Source: Bugula neritina
Taxonomy: Eukaryota > Bryozoa > Gymnolaemata > Cheilostomatida > Bugulidae
DNA: 64,000 nt
Reading direction: 5' to 3'
Assembly (NCBI GenBank): GCA_964035545.1
Contig: OZ037768.1
Span: forward strand, 11,798,741 to 11,862,740
Notes under the pieces: model-generated
Databases searched by the model: none
Told to the model about the DNA's origin: nothing
Seen by the model: only the letters and a program-made list of their open reading frames with translations
Part shown: positions 1 to 13,800 of the stretch, piece by piece
Position numbering within the stretch: position 1 is the stretch's first letter
Layout of the letters: each line of letters begins with the position of its first letter
Translations under genes and position numbers: made by a program

Positions 1-2
1 AA

Positions 3-131
3 GAGCTAGGGATAGCTGACGTTGTGCTTGAGGTGGCCAACGTAGAAGAATGCAATTGGCTACTGCATGCGTTATTACTGAGCAAAGTTCAAAATTTTCT
101 GGTGCCGTTTATATCAAAAATACAGCCATAA
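3..131 (+). CDS. Possible 3' terminal exon of an upstream gene (partial)
   Basis: A frame open from the window edge runs about 42 codons to a TAA at 129-131. It reads roughly as ELGIADVVLEVANVEECNWL followed by a leucine-rich stretch and an FLVPFISKIQP end. The base composition is clearly richer in G and C than the AT-rich DNA that starts right after the stop, as expected for a coding exon meeting a 3' UTR. I do not recognise the family, and the rest of the gene lies outside the window. A chance open frame is the alternative. Confidence 0.35.
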   Translation, partial: ELGIADVVLEVANVEECNWLLHALLLSKVQNFLVPFISKIQP

Positions 132-2196
132 TATTTATTAAGTCTTATTATTGCTATGACACTGCTTTATAGGAGTGTCATGTACTATATATTCTGTTTT
201 TTCAAAGAATATTTTGTATTGTATTGTTTCTTATCAACTTTACAACCGGCTGGCTTACTTACATATTGTCACCATTTGCTCACAATATGACTATATATTA
301 TATTCTATTACTACTTTTGACATTTTATTGGTTTTATGGAGTTGTCTTACCAAGGTTAGACAATTCTTGACTGAAACTACCTTTACACTTGCATTTCATT
401 CCCGTTTTTGTGAAATATGCATAATGAATTTTCCTTCATTACTTGTTTTTATATAGAGTAACTTTTAGAATATTTATATCTTGTACAATTTTCCTATGAG
501 GAGCAATGCAGGCATACTAATTATGTCATATTAACATAATTTTTCCTACAATATTTTCATAATACTTAATTATATAATATTTCTGTATCATAAATTATGA
601 TTATTTTAATCTTTGTATAAAATGTATTACAATTTTTATATACATATGTCCTAATTGTGCAGAAAACATTATAGTCGTTTTACTATATACCGTACACATA
701 TATTACTAATATTCTTAATTGCAAACTTTAAACTATTTTATTGGTTCTGACTTGAAATATATTTCAAGAGTTGAATCATCTATTTATTATCTACAACACT
801 GCAGTTTGCTCTCCTTATAATTTGTTTAATAGTTGTCTACTGACTGCCTCATTTCAGTTCCATAGATGAGATGGATAGATCCCAATTTTGTATACTAAGA
901 ATACACTAAAAGCTGGGTGGTGATGTACAACGATGTGGTTCAAACATGTGCATGAAACCATTATGATGTGCACATAGTTACAGCTGTTCTAAAACATTTT
1001 TCATTGGGTGATACTGTGTTTAAAAATTGAGCTAAACTTTAATGTATACAAAGCTTGATGGATTTTCATGAATAGGATTGACTTATAATGATGCAAACTT
1101 CATGTACTAATAACTTATGCATTAGGTGTTTTTAAAGAAAGTTGGTCTTTCAAATTTCACTTAGTTTTTTTAAGATAGAAAATGTTTATCATGCTTTTAA
1201 AGCAACCTTCAACCCTTCATAATAGTTCACTTTTGAGTAGCTTATATAAAATGACTACCAATGAAACAATTCTTCTTAGAAGAAAATATAATTAGGAAAT
1301 ATAGCACTATATAAATTAATCAAATGCTGTTAAGTTAGTGTGTTGGTGTTCAATAGATTTTGTATGAGCCATTACCTAGTCAAAAACATATTATAGTTGT
1401 ATGAAGTTATTAAATTTCTTTTATAAAAACAATTGTTTTGTAGTTAAATTTCTTTTATGAGAGCAGCTGTTTTGTAGTTTTTTTAACTTTGATGCTTATA
1501 TAGAAGTTTTGATTGAACAGAGTATTTAAAAACTAGAAAGATCTTTATAAGCATGAAACTGTTATCCAAAGCTTTATGATAATATTGTTTATTTAGAGCA
1601 CTATAATATGCTATACACATTTACTGCAAGAGGTTACCTTGTGCACAGTGATACCTACCTATACATGCTAATTATTTTATCTGAAATATCTCCCAAAAAG
1701 CAACAAACACAAGATGAAGCTACACAGATGTGAACCAGAATACAAGTCAGATTATGCGAATACGCTATAAACATGTCACTTTTATAGCGCACAGCAATAA
1801 TTACTCCACTGTCTTTATAGCATAGAAAATATAAAATTATAATACGCACACCTACACATATGATAAATATTGTGATGGTAATGACTTAATGCAATCAATG
1901 ATACAATAATTATGTTATATTGTGTGTAGGCTACGTGAACATAATAGCATTTTCTTACGACTAGGGATGGATATGGTTAACATATAAGATAATATTTAGC
2001 AGAAGGCCAATTAATAATGTTGAATATCTATAGACTTTTCATACAGCTTGCATATGAGATGTAGTGGTCAGTTATCTAGGTTGTTTGCATTATTTATAAA
2101 TGCACTTTATATATCTATATAAATGTATTTATTTCTATTACTAGAATTCAAACAATTTTATTGTCTAAAATAAAATATTAGACAAAAACATTTACA
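132..2196. other. AT-rich intergenic region upstream of the potassium channel
   Basis: About 2 kb of very AT-rich DNA. The short open frames here lack conserved motifs and convincing splice signals. I see no RNA gene, transposon ends or tandem array. The last few hundred bases presumably hold the promoter and 5' UTR of the channel gene that starts at 2197, but no TATA or initiator element stands out from the AT background. Confidence 0.5.
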
Positions 2197-5100
2197 ATGA
2201 CGTCTCCGGGTAAAAATAGCAAGTCCTGTTGTAGTAGTTGTAGTAAGTGTTGGAGCTCATTCGTGTCTGTCGCATTCTCAGCTTTAGGGTTAATGATTGC
2301 AATTGTCACATACTCTGTGATTGGTGGACTATTGTTTAAGCATTTGGAGTCAAATAAGGAGAAGGAAGATATAGAAAGAGCTCGTGGGGAAGTAGAAGGC
2401 CTGAAAGCGGTGAGTCAATTTAAAACAGTTAAATATTATTGTAATAAAAAATGTCAAATTGTTACTTTAATAGAATAATCAATGAAGCTGGCAGAAAAAA
2501 AGTTTTTTCATAAAACTAATACACACATGCATCATTTATTTATATAATTCATTTAGGCACTTCTAGAAGACCTATGGAATAAGACTATTGGACTAGATAT
2601 AAAATCAAGATCAAATACACCTAACAGCAGAACTTACTCTGTGGAAAATATTTCAAACTCTCTAAAAAGCAGTTTTGATAGCTTACCTGTAACCACTGCA
2701 ACCCAAGAGCAAGAAGTGAGCTTAGCTAGTACTACATACCCCCCTGCAGGACCACACAACTCCAACTCTACTACACATAGTATACCACTAATAATACACA
2801 TAGAAAAACTAATGTGGATACAGGAAATAGAAAAACTAATTGAAAAACACCAGGAAAAGATCTATAATGAAGTCACAAAAAAAGAAGGTTGGGATGGCAG
2901 AAAAGTTGGTAGCAACATCACTTCAAAATGGGAATTTCCCGAGGCCTTGCTGTATGCGGTATCTGCAATCACTACTATTGGTAAGCCAAATTTTAGACTT
3001 TATTTATGTAAAATGAAGCTATAAATTTGCTTGCAGTACCACTGGTGGTGGATTTCGTGTGTCAATAATTGTTTTTAAACAGGCCAACATAGTTGAGATC
3101 GCAGGCTTTTTATGACAAGACTTGTAAATTGTAAAATCTTAAACTTCAGAGCTGCCAGCAGTCTTATTTGAACATGTTGAAACTTACTGCAAGTTGTCTC
3201 GATTTCAAATTAAGTATAAAAACTATATTTTATACTTGCATCAAATCACGTTAGGAATCTATATTATTTAATGCATGCAAACACAATCATCTGAGGGCAA
3301 CAAAAAATATTAAATATAGCTCATAAGTGCGAAATATGTCTGCCATCTACATCTATATTATACCTACTAAATAAACACGGATTGATGCAGTGATCCCTAC
3401 CTAATGTGAAAGATCAAATTAATAATTAAAGTTAGAGATTTGTAGTGCCTTCTAATTATTACTGTTTATTTCTAAGGTAAATAACATTTAGAGCCTAAGT
3501 ATTATAACAGCATAGGAAATTAATGATATACAATACTAAGTTAACATGTACTAAATATATATAGAAACTCGCAGCTATTGCAGCACTTATGTGTCTTCCA
3601 CTATCACCTGTTCCACCAAAGTTAGTGAGCTTGAGATCTAAAAGACTATAAACAAAAAGAATAATACAGGAATTGTATATTAATTAGGCAAATGTTTTTG
3701 CTTGTGCTAATCAATTTAACTTTATTATAAAAAAGCATAGGGTATTCATACAAATTGAAAATAAATAAAAAACTCATGTGCAACTTGAATGTTTATCTGT
3801 CATACTTCTTGGATCTGCTTATTTATTCCAAAAATATATTATTATGATGCAAATAATTTGCATTTTTTTTAAAAACAAATTTAGCAAAAATAGCAAGTTT
3901 GAGTTTTTATTTACATATTCATTTAAACTCAAAGCCATATGGTGTGTCTACATGGTGTGTTATTTTCAGTCAAATTGTTTTACATAAAACATATATTGAA
4001 AAAAGAAAGTGAAAAAATAATTGCAGCCTTCAGGAGTATTTTTTCAAGGGTGATATAGTAATTGCGATAAATATTTAAATGCCTTTTCTTTGTGCAGTTT
4101 TATTTACACATACGAGATTGACTAAAATGCTGTTCATATTAACTGCCACAAACTATGATCTAAAATATTATTTTAAATTGTAAAAAAGTTATAATTCAAG
4201 CCAAGCAGGTTTATTATAAACATTCTTTTCTATTATTAGCATTATTGTTTTATAGTTAGCCCCAGCCACACCTAGCAACCATGCAGCAATTACTCATCAA
4301 ATAATTGTGTTAAGCTGTAACTATGCATAGCCTTAGCTTTAACCATGCATAGCCTTAGCTATAACCATGCATAGCCTTAGTTGCAATCATTGTGCTTCTC
4401 AGATGCCTGGAAATAAAGTTATTGCCCCAACTTTTATTTAATGCTCTAAAATATTTGATGCTTCAGGCACTTAGCACTGCATAACAAAGTTAATGAGCTC
4501 AGGTCTTATGTAATGTGTATAATTATTAGCTTCAAGTGTGTGGGCAGCACCTCATTATTAGGTTCAGCATCATCATTTAAAACTGCTCAGTCATTGGTTG
4601 AGTGTACAAGTTCTAACTGCAATGAAACACAAAATCCATACTTTTCTAAGCATAGTCAACTGTGTTTCAACTTCGTAGTGAATGCTGAGTATGAGTGATT
4701 GACTACCTGCCCTTAGTTGTATGCTTTCATCTTTCTGTGTTAGGCTATTAACTATCCATATAATTAATTGCACTCTATTGCTGAAAATGTCAAACAGTAC
4801 TTTCTTGGCATAGCAAATTTTTCTTATAAAGTTTATACAGAAATAAACTAGGAACTTCGATGCATTAGCACTAGCTGTAAAGCTTAGAGAGTAAATATTA
4901 GGTAAGGAATTAGAGTACATACGTATGTGCATGATTTTATACGAAATCGTCATAAGAAAATTGTGTTTATTTTTTAGGTTATGGACACGTAACACCAAAA
5001 ACATTAACAGGACAAATGGTCACCATAGTATATTGCATTATCGGGCTGCCTCTGACACTCATGTGCATAGCAAAGTTAGGCCGGGCATTTGCTCTTGCCT

Positions 5101-5996
5101 TCCGTGTCGTCTACCATACATGCTGCTGTGCAATATGCTGCCTAGCCTGTGTCGCCAAGAAGCACAAGCTGAAATATAGGTCACAGAAGCTAGCTAATTC
5201 TGACATCAACGATGCACTAGGCGCTCTGGTTATTGGCAAAAATCGAGAGGAAAACAAATCAAAGTTTCTGAGAGAGAATGAAGGCAACTTCACAACAATA
5301 TCAATATGGCGTGAGATCATTCAAACTAAATATAGCGCAAGTTTGAGACATGACACAACTGTTCCAACTTATCTCTGCCTAATAGTAATGGCTGCATACA
5401 TTGTAGGAGGAGCTTATCTTTTCACAGCTTGGGAAGACTGGTCTTATTTTGAAGGAGCTTATTTTTGTTTTGTTACACTCACAACCATTGGCTTTGGAGA
5501 TTTTGTACCTGGCGTTAACAAGGGCACAGGCGAAAAACAGAATCTTGTTTTATGTGCACTCTACGTCTTGATTGGGTTGGCTCTGATAGGAATGTGCATC
5601 GATTTAATGCAAGTTGATGTTATTAAAAAAGTAAAGTGGATCAGTCAAAAAATTGGACTCTCTAAGCCTAAGCATGTGAAAACCTCATGCGACAAGAAAA
5701 AGGAAAAAGTAGGACTAAAGTTGTCAAGTGAAATACTTCCTCAAACAATTGGCAACAACCAATCATTTTACAGCCATAAGACGCATCATGACCATATAAC
5801 GAGGAGTTTAAGTCATAATTTAGGAGTTACATCGCCATCATCAATTCGTTCCAATAATTTTAGGAACTGTGTTTCTATGCCAAATACGCCTGTGACCATG
5901 AAGGCCTTACAATCAAGACCAAGTGGCTTCTTTCATTTGCCATTATCAACCACTGAGGAGCCTGAACTATCTGATTCTGAGTCTATAATCGCATAG
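2197..5996 (+). CDS. Two-pore-domain potassium channel (K2P, TWiK/TRESK-like)
   Basis: Three coding exons, 2197-2409, 2557-2980 and 4978-5996, join in frame to 551 residues. Introns are phase 0 and phase 1 with gtgagt and gtaagc donors. K2P subunits dimerise to make background potassium channels in the plasma membrane. Visible order: a Cys-rich N-terminus; M1 at about 22-46; an external loop; first pore with TTIGYG at 210-215 (the second intron splits this Gly codon); M2; a Cys-rich cytosolic loop; M3; second pore TTIGFGD at 381-387; M4; then a Ser/Thr-rich C-terminal tail. Both filters are intact. The M1-P1 loop is unusually long, about 150 residues, and carries NKT, NIS, NST and NIT glycosylation motifs. 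The second pore context (YFEGAYFCFVTLTTIGFGDF) resembles worm TWiK and vertebrate TRESK channels; the exact subfamily is not decided. Confidence 0.95.
4311..4392. repeat. Three-copy tandem repeat of about 22 bp
   Basis: Inside the second intron of the potassium channel, a unit reading approximately taaccatgcatagccttagc is repeated three times with small differences. Each copy holds the palindrome atgcat. No function is evident. Confidence 0.7.
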
Positions 5997-6597
5997 ATGA
6001 GAGTCAACACATTATGACACTGTGTATAAAGTATTTGGAGGCTCTACAACTGATGGTTGTGAGACTGTATTGAAAGTATTTATCAACGTCTCGTAATGAA
6101 ATAGTTTTTTTTAATAATTTCTGAAATTCTTGCCCATGCATATGTGACTCCAGCGCACCAAGCTGACAATTGCAATACCTACAATCCCATATGAACATAT
6201 CACTTATGAGTTATGTTATTTAAATTTCATTTCTTTTATAATTACTTCAATAGCTTTTTTCATAATTGAAAATTCTGTATAAAAGATTGTTATAGTAATT
6301 TTATTATTCATTTAACAATAACAACAATATTATAAACTACAAATAGTAAAATACCATTTTTTTTATTCAGCTGTTAAATGTGCCACAGCTGGCTGCTTTC
6401 AACTGCATATTAAAACATAAAATATATTTGACAAGACTATTTGTATAACTGTAAGTTACATGAGCTACCAGAATAATGCATCAAGCAGTTGGTAAGTTGA
6501 GCAACTCAGTATGTAGCCCGTAGACTTAACTAGCTACAAGTAGATAAGTGGGGGTGGGGGTGGTTGTTGGCTCCAAACAAGAAGGTATATCAGATAC
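5997..6597. other. Convergent intergenic region between K2P channel and DENR
   Basis: About 600 bases between two genes that point at each other, so it should hold both 3' UTRs. Several TTTATT blocks near 6300-6370 could be minus-strand AATAAA signals for DENR. The short open frames here look random. Confidence 0.5.
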
Positions 6598-9032
6598 TCA
6601 TCTCTTCATTTCACCAAGATCCTCTATCAAATCCTCATCAATCTGATTCAAAAGAACACAATTCTTACGGTACAGCACTGGAAACAAAGTCATTAAATAA
6701 AAGAGCTAATAAAAACTGCAGCATAATACCTTCAGTATATTATTATAGTTTAAACCTTCAACTTCAACTTAAAATAATACTCAACATAAAAAAAAACAAA
6801 AACTATATGACTAAATAATTTATTAATTTACCTGCGGCCATTTCTCAGGCAACACATCAAATAGGTCATCTACAAAGTCACCTTGTATAACTATCTCATC
6901 TTCACCTGTCACTGAGGAACCACACGCGAATCTACCACCTAAAAACTTTCCAGCTGCCTTCACATCTATACCTGCCAACAAACACCATTTATCCTATACT
7001 TAAGTACCATCAAATATTATTATTTAAGTAAACTTCATACACTAGCATTAGAAATCAGCATAATGTTACCATAAACAACCAGCACTAAACTATAGCGTAT
7101 TTTATTTTGATTAAAACAGAACAGAAAAACTTAACTCAACAATGGAAACTGATTACTTTCAAGTCCAACATATTATTGAAGTGGGAGCAACACTTACAGA
7201 GACATACACATGCTGTCATGCACTTGGTGTACTCAGTTACTTGTTAATGAGAAAAATACTAAAGCAGCACTAGCATACTTCAGTATAACTTTATGTTGGG
7301 TTCTTCACTCATTTGGGTAAAAATATGATATCAAAAGAGCTAAATTAAGGCACTTATTTATTGCTCAATTCAATATTTAATCATTAGCAAGAAAGAACTT
7401 AATTTAATTTGTCAGTTATTGCAACTTTTCAGAATAGCATTACACCAGTTTTAAACTAATTAATGCCTTAGCATGCGTAGTGTATAGTAGTGCATACATA
7501 CAGTTCATAACATCTAATATGGTCAGAATTACAGACATTACTAAGTAGATTGAAATGCACTATATTCACTATTACATATGAATGCCAATTCCATCATAGA
7601 AATGCTTATTAAATGATAAACTTATATATATTTCTAGCAATCCCTTTGAAGAGCTCACATTGCTGACTAAAGTGCCAGCATCAGCAGTGTTAGTATTTCA
7701 CAAGCCATTCATCACAGCACTTTGAGTCAACATTTTACACTTTGTCTAATTGTTTTAGCACAGCCCAGTTTGCTGGTAAAACTAGCAGGAAAGAGTCCTG
7801 AGTTAAAACAATTGGTTGGTTCCCCTTATTAACCCTCTTATCTACTGACTGGCCTGGAGCAGTGCCAACAGCATATGCCACACATAGACTACAATTCAGT
7901 TTTGTGTAACCAAATGACAATAATTTCTAAACTATGAGGTCATAGTATAATATTAGGGGGAGACAAATACCAAATGTAGCCAGTCCAGTAACCACGGTAA
8001 CCATTTTACGTTTGCCACGTGGTGCTTTTGATAGTGTTATCCTTTGAGGAGCTTTCTTAGCTTGCACAGTTTTGTGGGCAGCTTTGCCACCTCTTTTCTG
8101 CCTCTTTTTTTCTTCTTTTTCATCAGTTTCTCCTACATCTATATCTAAGAAAACCGAGCAACTCTGTAGGTGCTGCATAACCTTATATATTTTATAATAT
8201 TGAAACGTAAGAGTAATAAACCTATCTTGTGGTTTGCATATGCTACTACTATTCTGATTGAAAGTCAACAGACATTACTCCAAAGCAAAGATTATCACAG
8301 GCAGAGCCATAACATTGCATTTGCCATAGAGCAAACTTTAGAGTTATCTTTTCAGTTATAGCTTCACCCTCAATAACTTTAGATAAGCGAAGAAAGACAA
8401 CTTCATTAGATTAATAATATAATAATAATAATATAAACAGTAGATAATTATTAACTTTATTCAAATGAAATTTGTATAGTGGTATTAATGTTTTAAAATT
8501 GTTTATAGCTCAAGTACCTAATTTCTCGAACTCTTCTGGAAGATGGGTCTGTAGCCATTCTTTACATTTTTCATAATCTGGCCCAAACTCACAATACTCG
8601 GGAGGCATTCCACACCCTGCAATACGAACAAGTCATTACCTAGCACCTTTGTTAAAACATACAATTTACACAACATAAGTTTGCCAACAGTGGAAAAAAT
8701 GAAACAAGAAAAATACTATTAAAGAATATGAGTATTATTTAAAAGCTATAGAATTATAACACATAATGTTTTCACTCCATTTTAGTAACAAATAATATAT
8801 TGAAAAATTATCATGAAATATTTTAAGCACCAAAAATATAGCAGTTACTTTAGTTTAATTTTTAGTAATATGAGTAAATTTTCATACAAATTAAATGAAT
8901 ATAAATGTTAGGTGCAATGCTCTATCTAAAACATTACTTACTGCCGCAGTATGGGACAGAAAGTGGATAAGAGACACCTTCTACAGGTGAGTTAGCAGGT
9001 AGCCACGTACAAACTTCTCCTTCTCCTGCCAT
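6598..9032 (-). CDS. DENR: Density-regulated protein DENR (SUI1-domain re-initiation factor)
   Basis: Five exons on the minus strand: 9032-8942, 8616-8518, 8144-7971, 6971-6832 and 6642-6598. They join in frame to 182 residues (human DENR is 198). DENR pairs with MCT-1 on the 40S subunit to help re-initiation and recycling of post-termination ribosomes. The N-terminal metal-binding module is visible with Cys29, Cys32, Cys39 and Cys48 ([14 protein letters not shown]). A basic linker KRQKRGG and the start of the SUI1 fold ([11 protein letters not shown]) follow. The SUI1 core reads [19 protein letters not shown] and VLPEKWPQ, and the tail ends EDLGEMKR. These blocks match known DENR proteins almost residue for residue, so the call is firm. 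The start is the first ATG after an in-frame-poor AT-rich leader. The gene is divergent from EPB41L5. Confidence 0.96.
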
Positions 9033-10845
9033 CTTAAGTATAAAATGGGACTGCATGAAGCATATATGCAGTATCAAAATATGTTGAAATATCTATTTTT
9101 ATGCTTTACATGCATCACGTGAAGTGGTGCTCAAAAGCATGTAATGAATAAAATAAATTAAATAGTTGCTGTCATGTAGCTAGCTAATTGCTAGGTTGCT
9201 TCTGTTACAGCAGTATTTTTCGCTAAAAACATTACTCAACTTGAAAGTTACTCTTAAATCACAAATCTAAATGGTGGCTCATAAAAAATAAAATGCTAAT
9301 GTTTCATCAATATATTCAAAATAATTAAAACAAATAAACTACTCATGCAATGGAGAAATAACCATAATTATACTATACTAAAAGTAATAGTAAAGAGAGT
9401 AAATGTTTATTTATTGGTCATTGCCAATGATTTAGTATTAATTAATGTTATACATATATCTAAAACTTTAGATATAAGACAAATACAGTTATACAATTTA
9501 TGGCATAACTACAAGTATTAGTAAAGGTAATTAACTTCAACTTCAAGTCAAAACCATTAAAAAACCAAACTTAAATACTAATTGTTATAACAGTTACATT
9601 TCTACTTTGATATATTAAGTCTAATGTCAATAAAAAGTAATGGTTTTAGCTTAGAGTTAGTGCCTGTGAGAGTAACTTAGTCTTTAATTTACTAAATAAT
9701 TCTAAAAACAAAATTAAAAGGCAAAGTGCGTAATCCACTTACTTAAACTTGAAGTCCAAGTGTAATACTAAGTCAAAGTGAAAGCGAAATTTTCTACTTA
9801 AAGTTAATGGGTTACATTGGTTACTTAAAGTTAAACTTAATTGGTTACATTCGAATGTAAATTGTAATGCACTCTACTTGTAGTACTAGTTAAACTTAAC
9901 GTTAATCATAATCATAATGATAATGTTGACGTTATACTTATGGAGTTATACTTATTCAATTTCATATTGATATTGTCTATTGATATTCAATATTCATATT
10001 GTTAATGTTATTTTAATTCACAACCTGTTATAGTAATTGTGATAATTATAACTATAATAATAAAGTATAGCCATAAATATAACAAATAATAATATTAATA
10101 AAATAACCACAATTACTGCCCAAGTGTCTTAGACTGAGTAACTAAGTCTAACAGTAACTGTAATACTAATTCAATTGCAACTGTAAGACTAAGACTAAGA
10201 CTAAGAGTTAGCAATCAAACTGAAAGTCAAAGTCAATCACAATGAAAATAAGTTTAATTGATCAAAGCTACAACTTAGAGCTTCATAATTGAATGATTGC
10301 CTGTTGTCATTTATCTACAAAGTATAATCACTAGCATTGTCATTGTGATATTCATTAATTACTAAAAGTAAATGTGTACACCTGTCTGTACAGGCTGTAC
10401 AACAAAGACAAATGATGAAATATACGTCTTATGTAGTTTCTTTACAATACATCCGCTGAAGAGATAGTTGGTTAGCTGTCCTTGACATACGTAGTTAAAA
10501 AAATAAAACTTTATTATAGCAATGCAGTTAAATTTAGATTTTTATTTAAAATTTTAATTTATAGTTAATTTTATTTTATTATAATAAAAAAATTAACAAA
10601 ATAAATTTAAACACAAACAACAACTTTTACCACCTGTATCATGTTTAGGTCTGAGATATCTCTATCAAGGTATTTTTGATCATCGCAGAAAGGTAGCGGA
10701 CAGGAATGAGCAGGTGGTAATTGCTTTTTATTGGCTTCAAATCTGCGATTTTCCAATTACAAATCATTAATGCACCAATATTACTAGCAATTATACATGA
10801 TACTTGGGACTGTTACATTCTTGCAAGCATTAAGAACGGGCCGAT
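9033..10845. other. Divergent intergenic region DENR / EPB41L5 with cryptically simple DNA
   Basis: About 1.8 kb between two divergent gene starts. From about 9440 to 10360 the sequence is made of short, drifting repeats of motifs such as acttaaagtta, taatgataatg and ctaagactaag. It is low-complexity DNA rather than a clean tandem array. Promoters of both genes should lie near the ends. No coding potential is seen. Confidence 0.55.
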
Positions 10846-13800
10846 ATGTCAAAGCTTGTGCGTTTTCTTAGTCGTCGTCGTACAGGTAAAGGGATAAAAA
10901 GAGGAATACAGCAACCTGAAAATGATTCGAAAAAGGCCAATAAGAATGTTATAGTGTGCACAGTTATGCTCTTAGATGGAACAGATGTCACGATAGAACT
11001 TCCAGTAAGTATTACCGTACTGCTTGATGTTTCTAAATACAAGAAATGATAATTGATATGTAATACAACTTTTACTTTTAGACGAAAATCATTATTAGTG
11101 GTAAGAAGAAATTTATTATACATATTAGTTACCTACTATATTCTGAAACAGTTTACTCGTAGACTCAGTCTTATGTAGTTGTACTTGTACATGATTAAGA
11201 CAAAGTATATAATAATTAATATGCTTTTACTTTGAGTCCAGTTTGAAGTCTACTTACTGTAATTATAGAATATTTACATCATCAATTATGTATCTAATAG
11301 TAATATCAATAGCCAATACTGATACTCATAAACTTAAAGTAGTTGATATAATAATTATAAATATGATAGTATGTATATTAATAAAGTCCAACTACTAAAG
11401 AGAATGCAAGATGCCTGTCTGGTTAAACACTGCATTCAGAGTTTATATTTTTAATAAAAAATTTCATCAATCAAATTTAATTTAATTTTATTCAAGTTCG
11501 ACTACAAGTACAACTGAGTGACTACATGCATGCTAACTTTCAAATATAGCAACACCTCATAAGCTTATTCATATTGTGTATACACAATACACATGCTATT
11601 TATAATTAACCTGTAGGATATCAATGATGGTCACAAGCAATTTTATTGTTGTATATTTGTCAATTAGTTGGGTGTATTAAGATAGTTTTAGATTGCCATA
11701 ATCAGATTTTGGATGTTTGCTCTCCGTTTTCTTAGACAACTATAAAAATGCCAACTTTCACAGCGTACTTGATGATTATAACAGCTTTGCTATTTTACCC
11801 TTTACACCTGAGTTGATTACACAGCTGTCATTATTATACCGTTAGAATATTATCATAGCACTATGCAGTTGCCAACTCTGTAATAGGTCAAGCGGGTCAC
11901 GAGTGTGCTGGCACTGTATAATAGCAAAGCTGCTCTATATTATCAACATTTGGCAGATCAAGTGTTGATTCAAGCAACTTATCTTGAAATACAAAAACGT
12001 TGAAAATAGAGCAAGCAGGATCATGTAGCCACCTATTCGAATTTGCACTTGGTTTTACTTGGTTAATTTGAAAAAGAGCTCATCAATAAGTTAACACGAT
12101 TTTTGCAACTCTGGGCTTTTAGTTTGGATAGTTGAGCAAAAAATTTCATATTGCATGTGTTTTAGCAAAATTTCTATTACTAGCAAGTAGCAACTAGTTG
12201 GACTACCTTCGAGGTAGACCATATTGAAAGCTGATTAGGAATGTGTTGATGGATCATGACAAAGGGAGTCATTGTTTAGGCAACAATAACCAAGCAAATG
12301 AGTCAAATTATATGTTGCCAATTATTGTACATTGAATTATAAGTGGAGTCTGAATACCACAAATTATCTCCTTTGTAAACAAATATAAAGTCACCATTAT
12401 TAGTCCAACTGAATTACCTCTGCACACTGGTAAGGTTTGCATGTTGCAGTTTTTTTGTCAGTGAGAGTACTTCATGTGGTCTAGACTACATATAGACTTC
12501 AGTGGCATGTGGCAGGCATGTTTTAATTAATACTACTTTGGGGTTAGTTGGGAGAACTGACTAGGTAATTTAAGCTCTGGAGCCCAATATAGGCTAAAGT
12601 TAGTCACTGAAATAATGATAGCATGCCAAGACTGAGAATTTGTTATGCTGGGTACCACATGTTAATGGGGTCAACATGCAATATCTACCTATTTGCCTTC
12701 AGGTGCACCTTAGGAATGTTATTAGCTAATTTGATGACTGTAGATCACCTCCCTAATCTGTAATATAAAATACCGTAGCTGTTGGCTGTTGACAAAGCCT
12801 ATTCATACATAGCAGAGCACTTGTGACGTGGTACAGCTAGTCTGTATCTGAAAGACTGCCGCTCTTTGTGTTCAGTTTATGAATCATTTTGATCAGTGAC
12901 TAATTTCATTGAATCTTATCGTAGTCGCTGCATTTAGTGACATATCCAAAAATATCTGTGAAATATTAGCACTTTATTCATAAAGTTTTGGTAGTAGCAT
13001 TTCTTGGAGGTGATTGGCACTAGTGAAATAGTTATTTATTTCTATGATATTGCTTCTAATTTCAACAACTTGCTTCTCTACTTCGTACTTAGTTGTTAAT
13101 ATGAAATTCCGTAGAGGGTTGTTCAGCTCTTTGAACATGTTGTTCTTCAATCTAGTGATTTAGCACATGATTATAGCATTGAATTTTAATAACTACTCCA
13201 CCCATAGAATCAGTCCAAGATCTAGAATACTAGCTACTACATGTGATTATTGAAATGCAGATGTAGATATAACAACTATGAATTTGACTACAGAATTTTA
13301 CAACTCATCAAATACCATTTTCTTAAGTTACCAGAATTGCATTTTATTCATTTCATTTTGCAATATTAATGAAAGTATTATTAACTCTCTAATCAACATG
13401 TATAAGTTCACAGCTGTGTCCTCTAAAAGTGGATACATCTCTGGTGATCCAAGTGCCAGTGGGTACAAACATCCTATGTGTGAAGTAGAGAACCCCTTAT
13501 GATAAGCCTCTCCCCCATTCTGCCAACATGGTTTGACTACCCAAAGTAACTCCGAAATTATGATTATGATACTCTTCTGACATCACCAATGGCCTTGCTG
13601 GGGTTCGAACCCACAACTTAGCTAAACCACTGGGTACAAGTGCCTTGTTTCTATAATCTCACACGTGATTAGATGTCTCCTTTTTTTGTACATGAAACTT
13701 GGATAAGCCTGAAATCTATTGGCTACGTTTGAACTGTAGTCTGATACTCATGTCCAGGTAATCTGTAGGATCGTTAGAATAGTTTTCTATGAGTGGAAAG

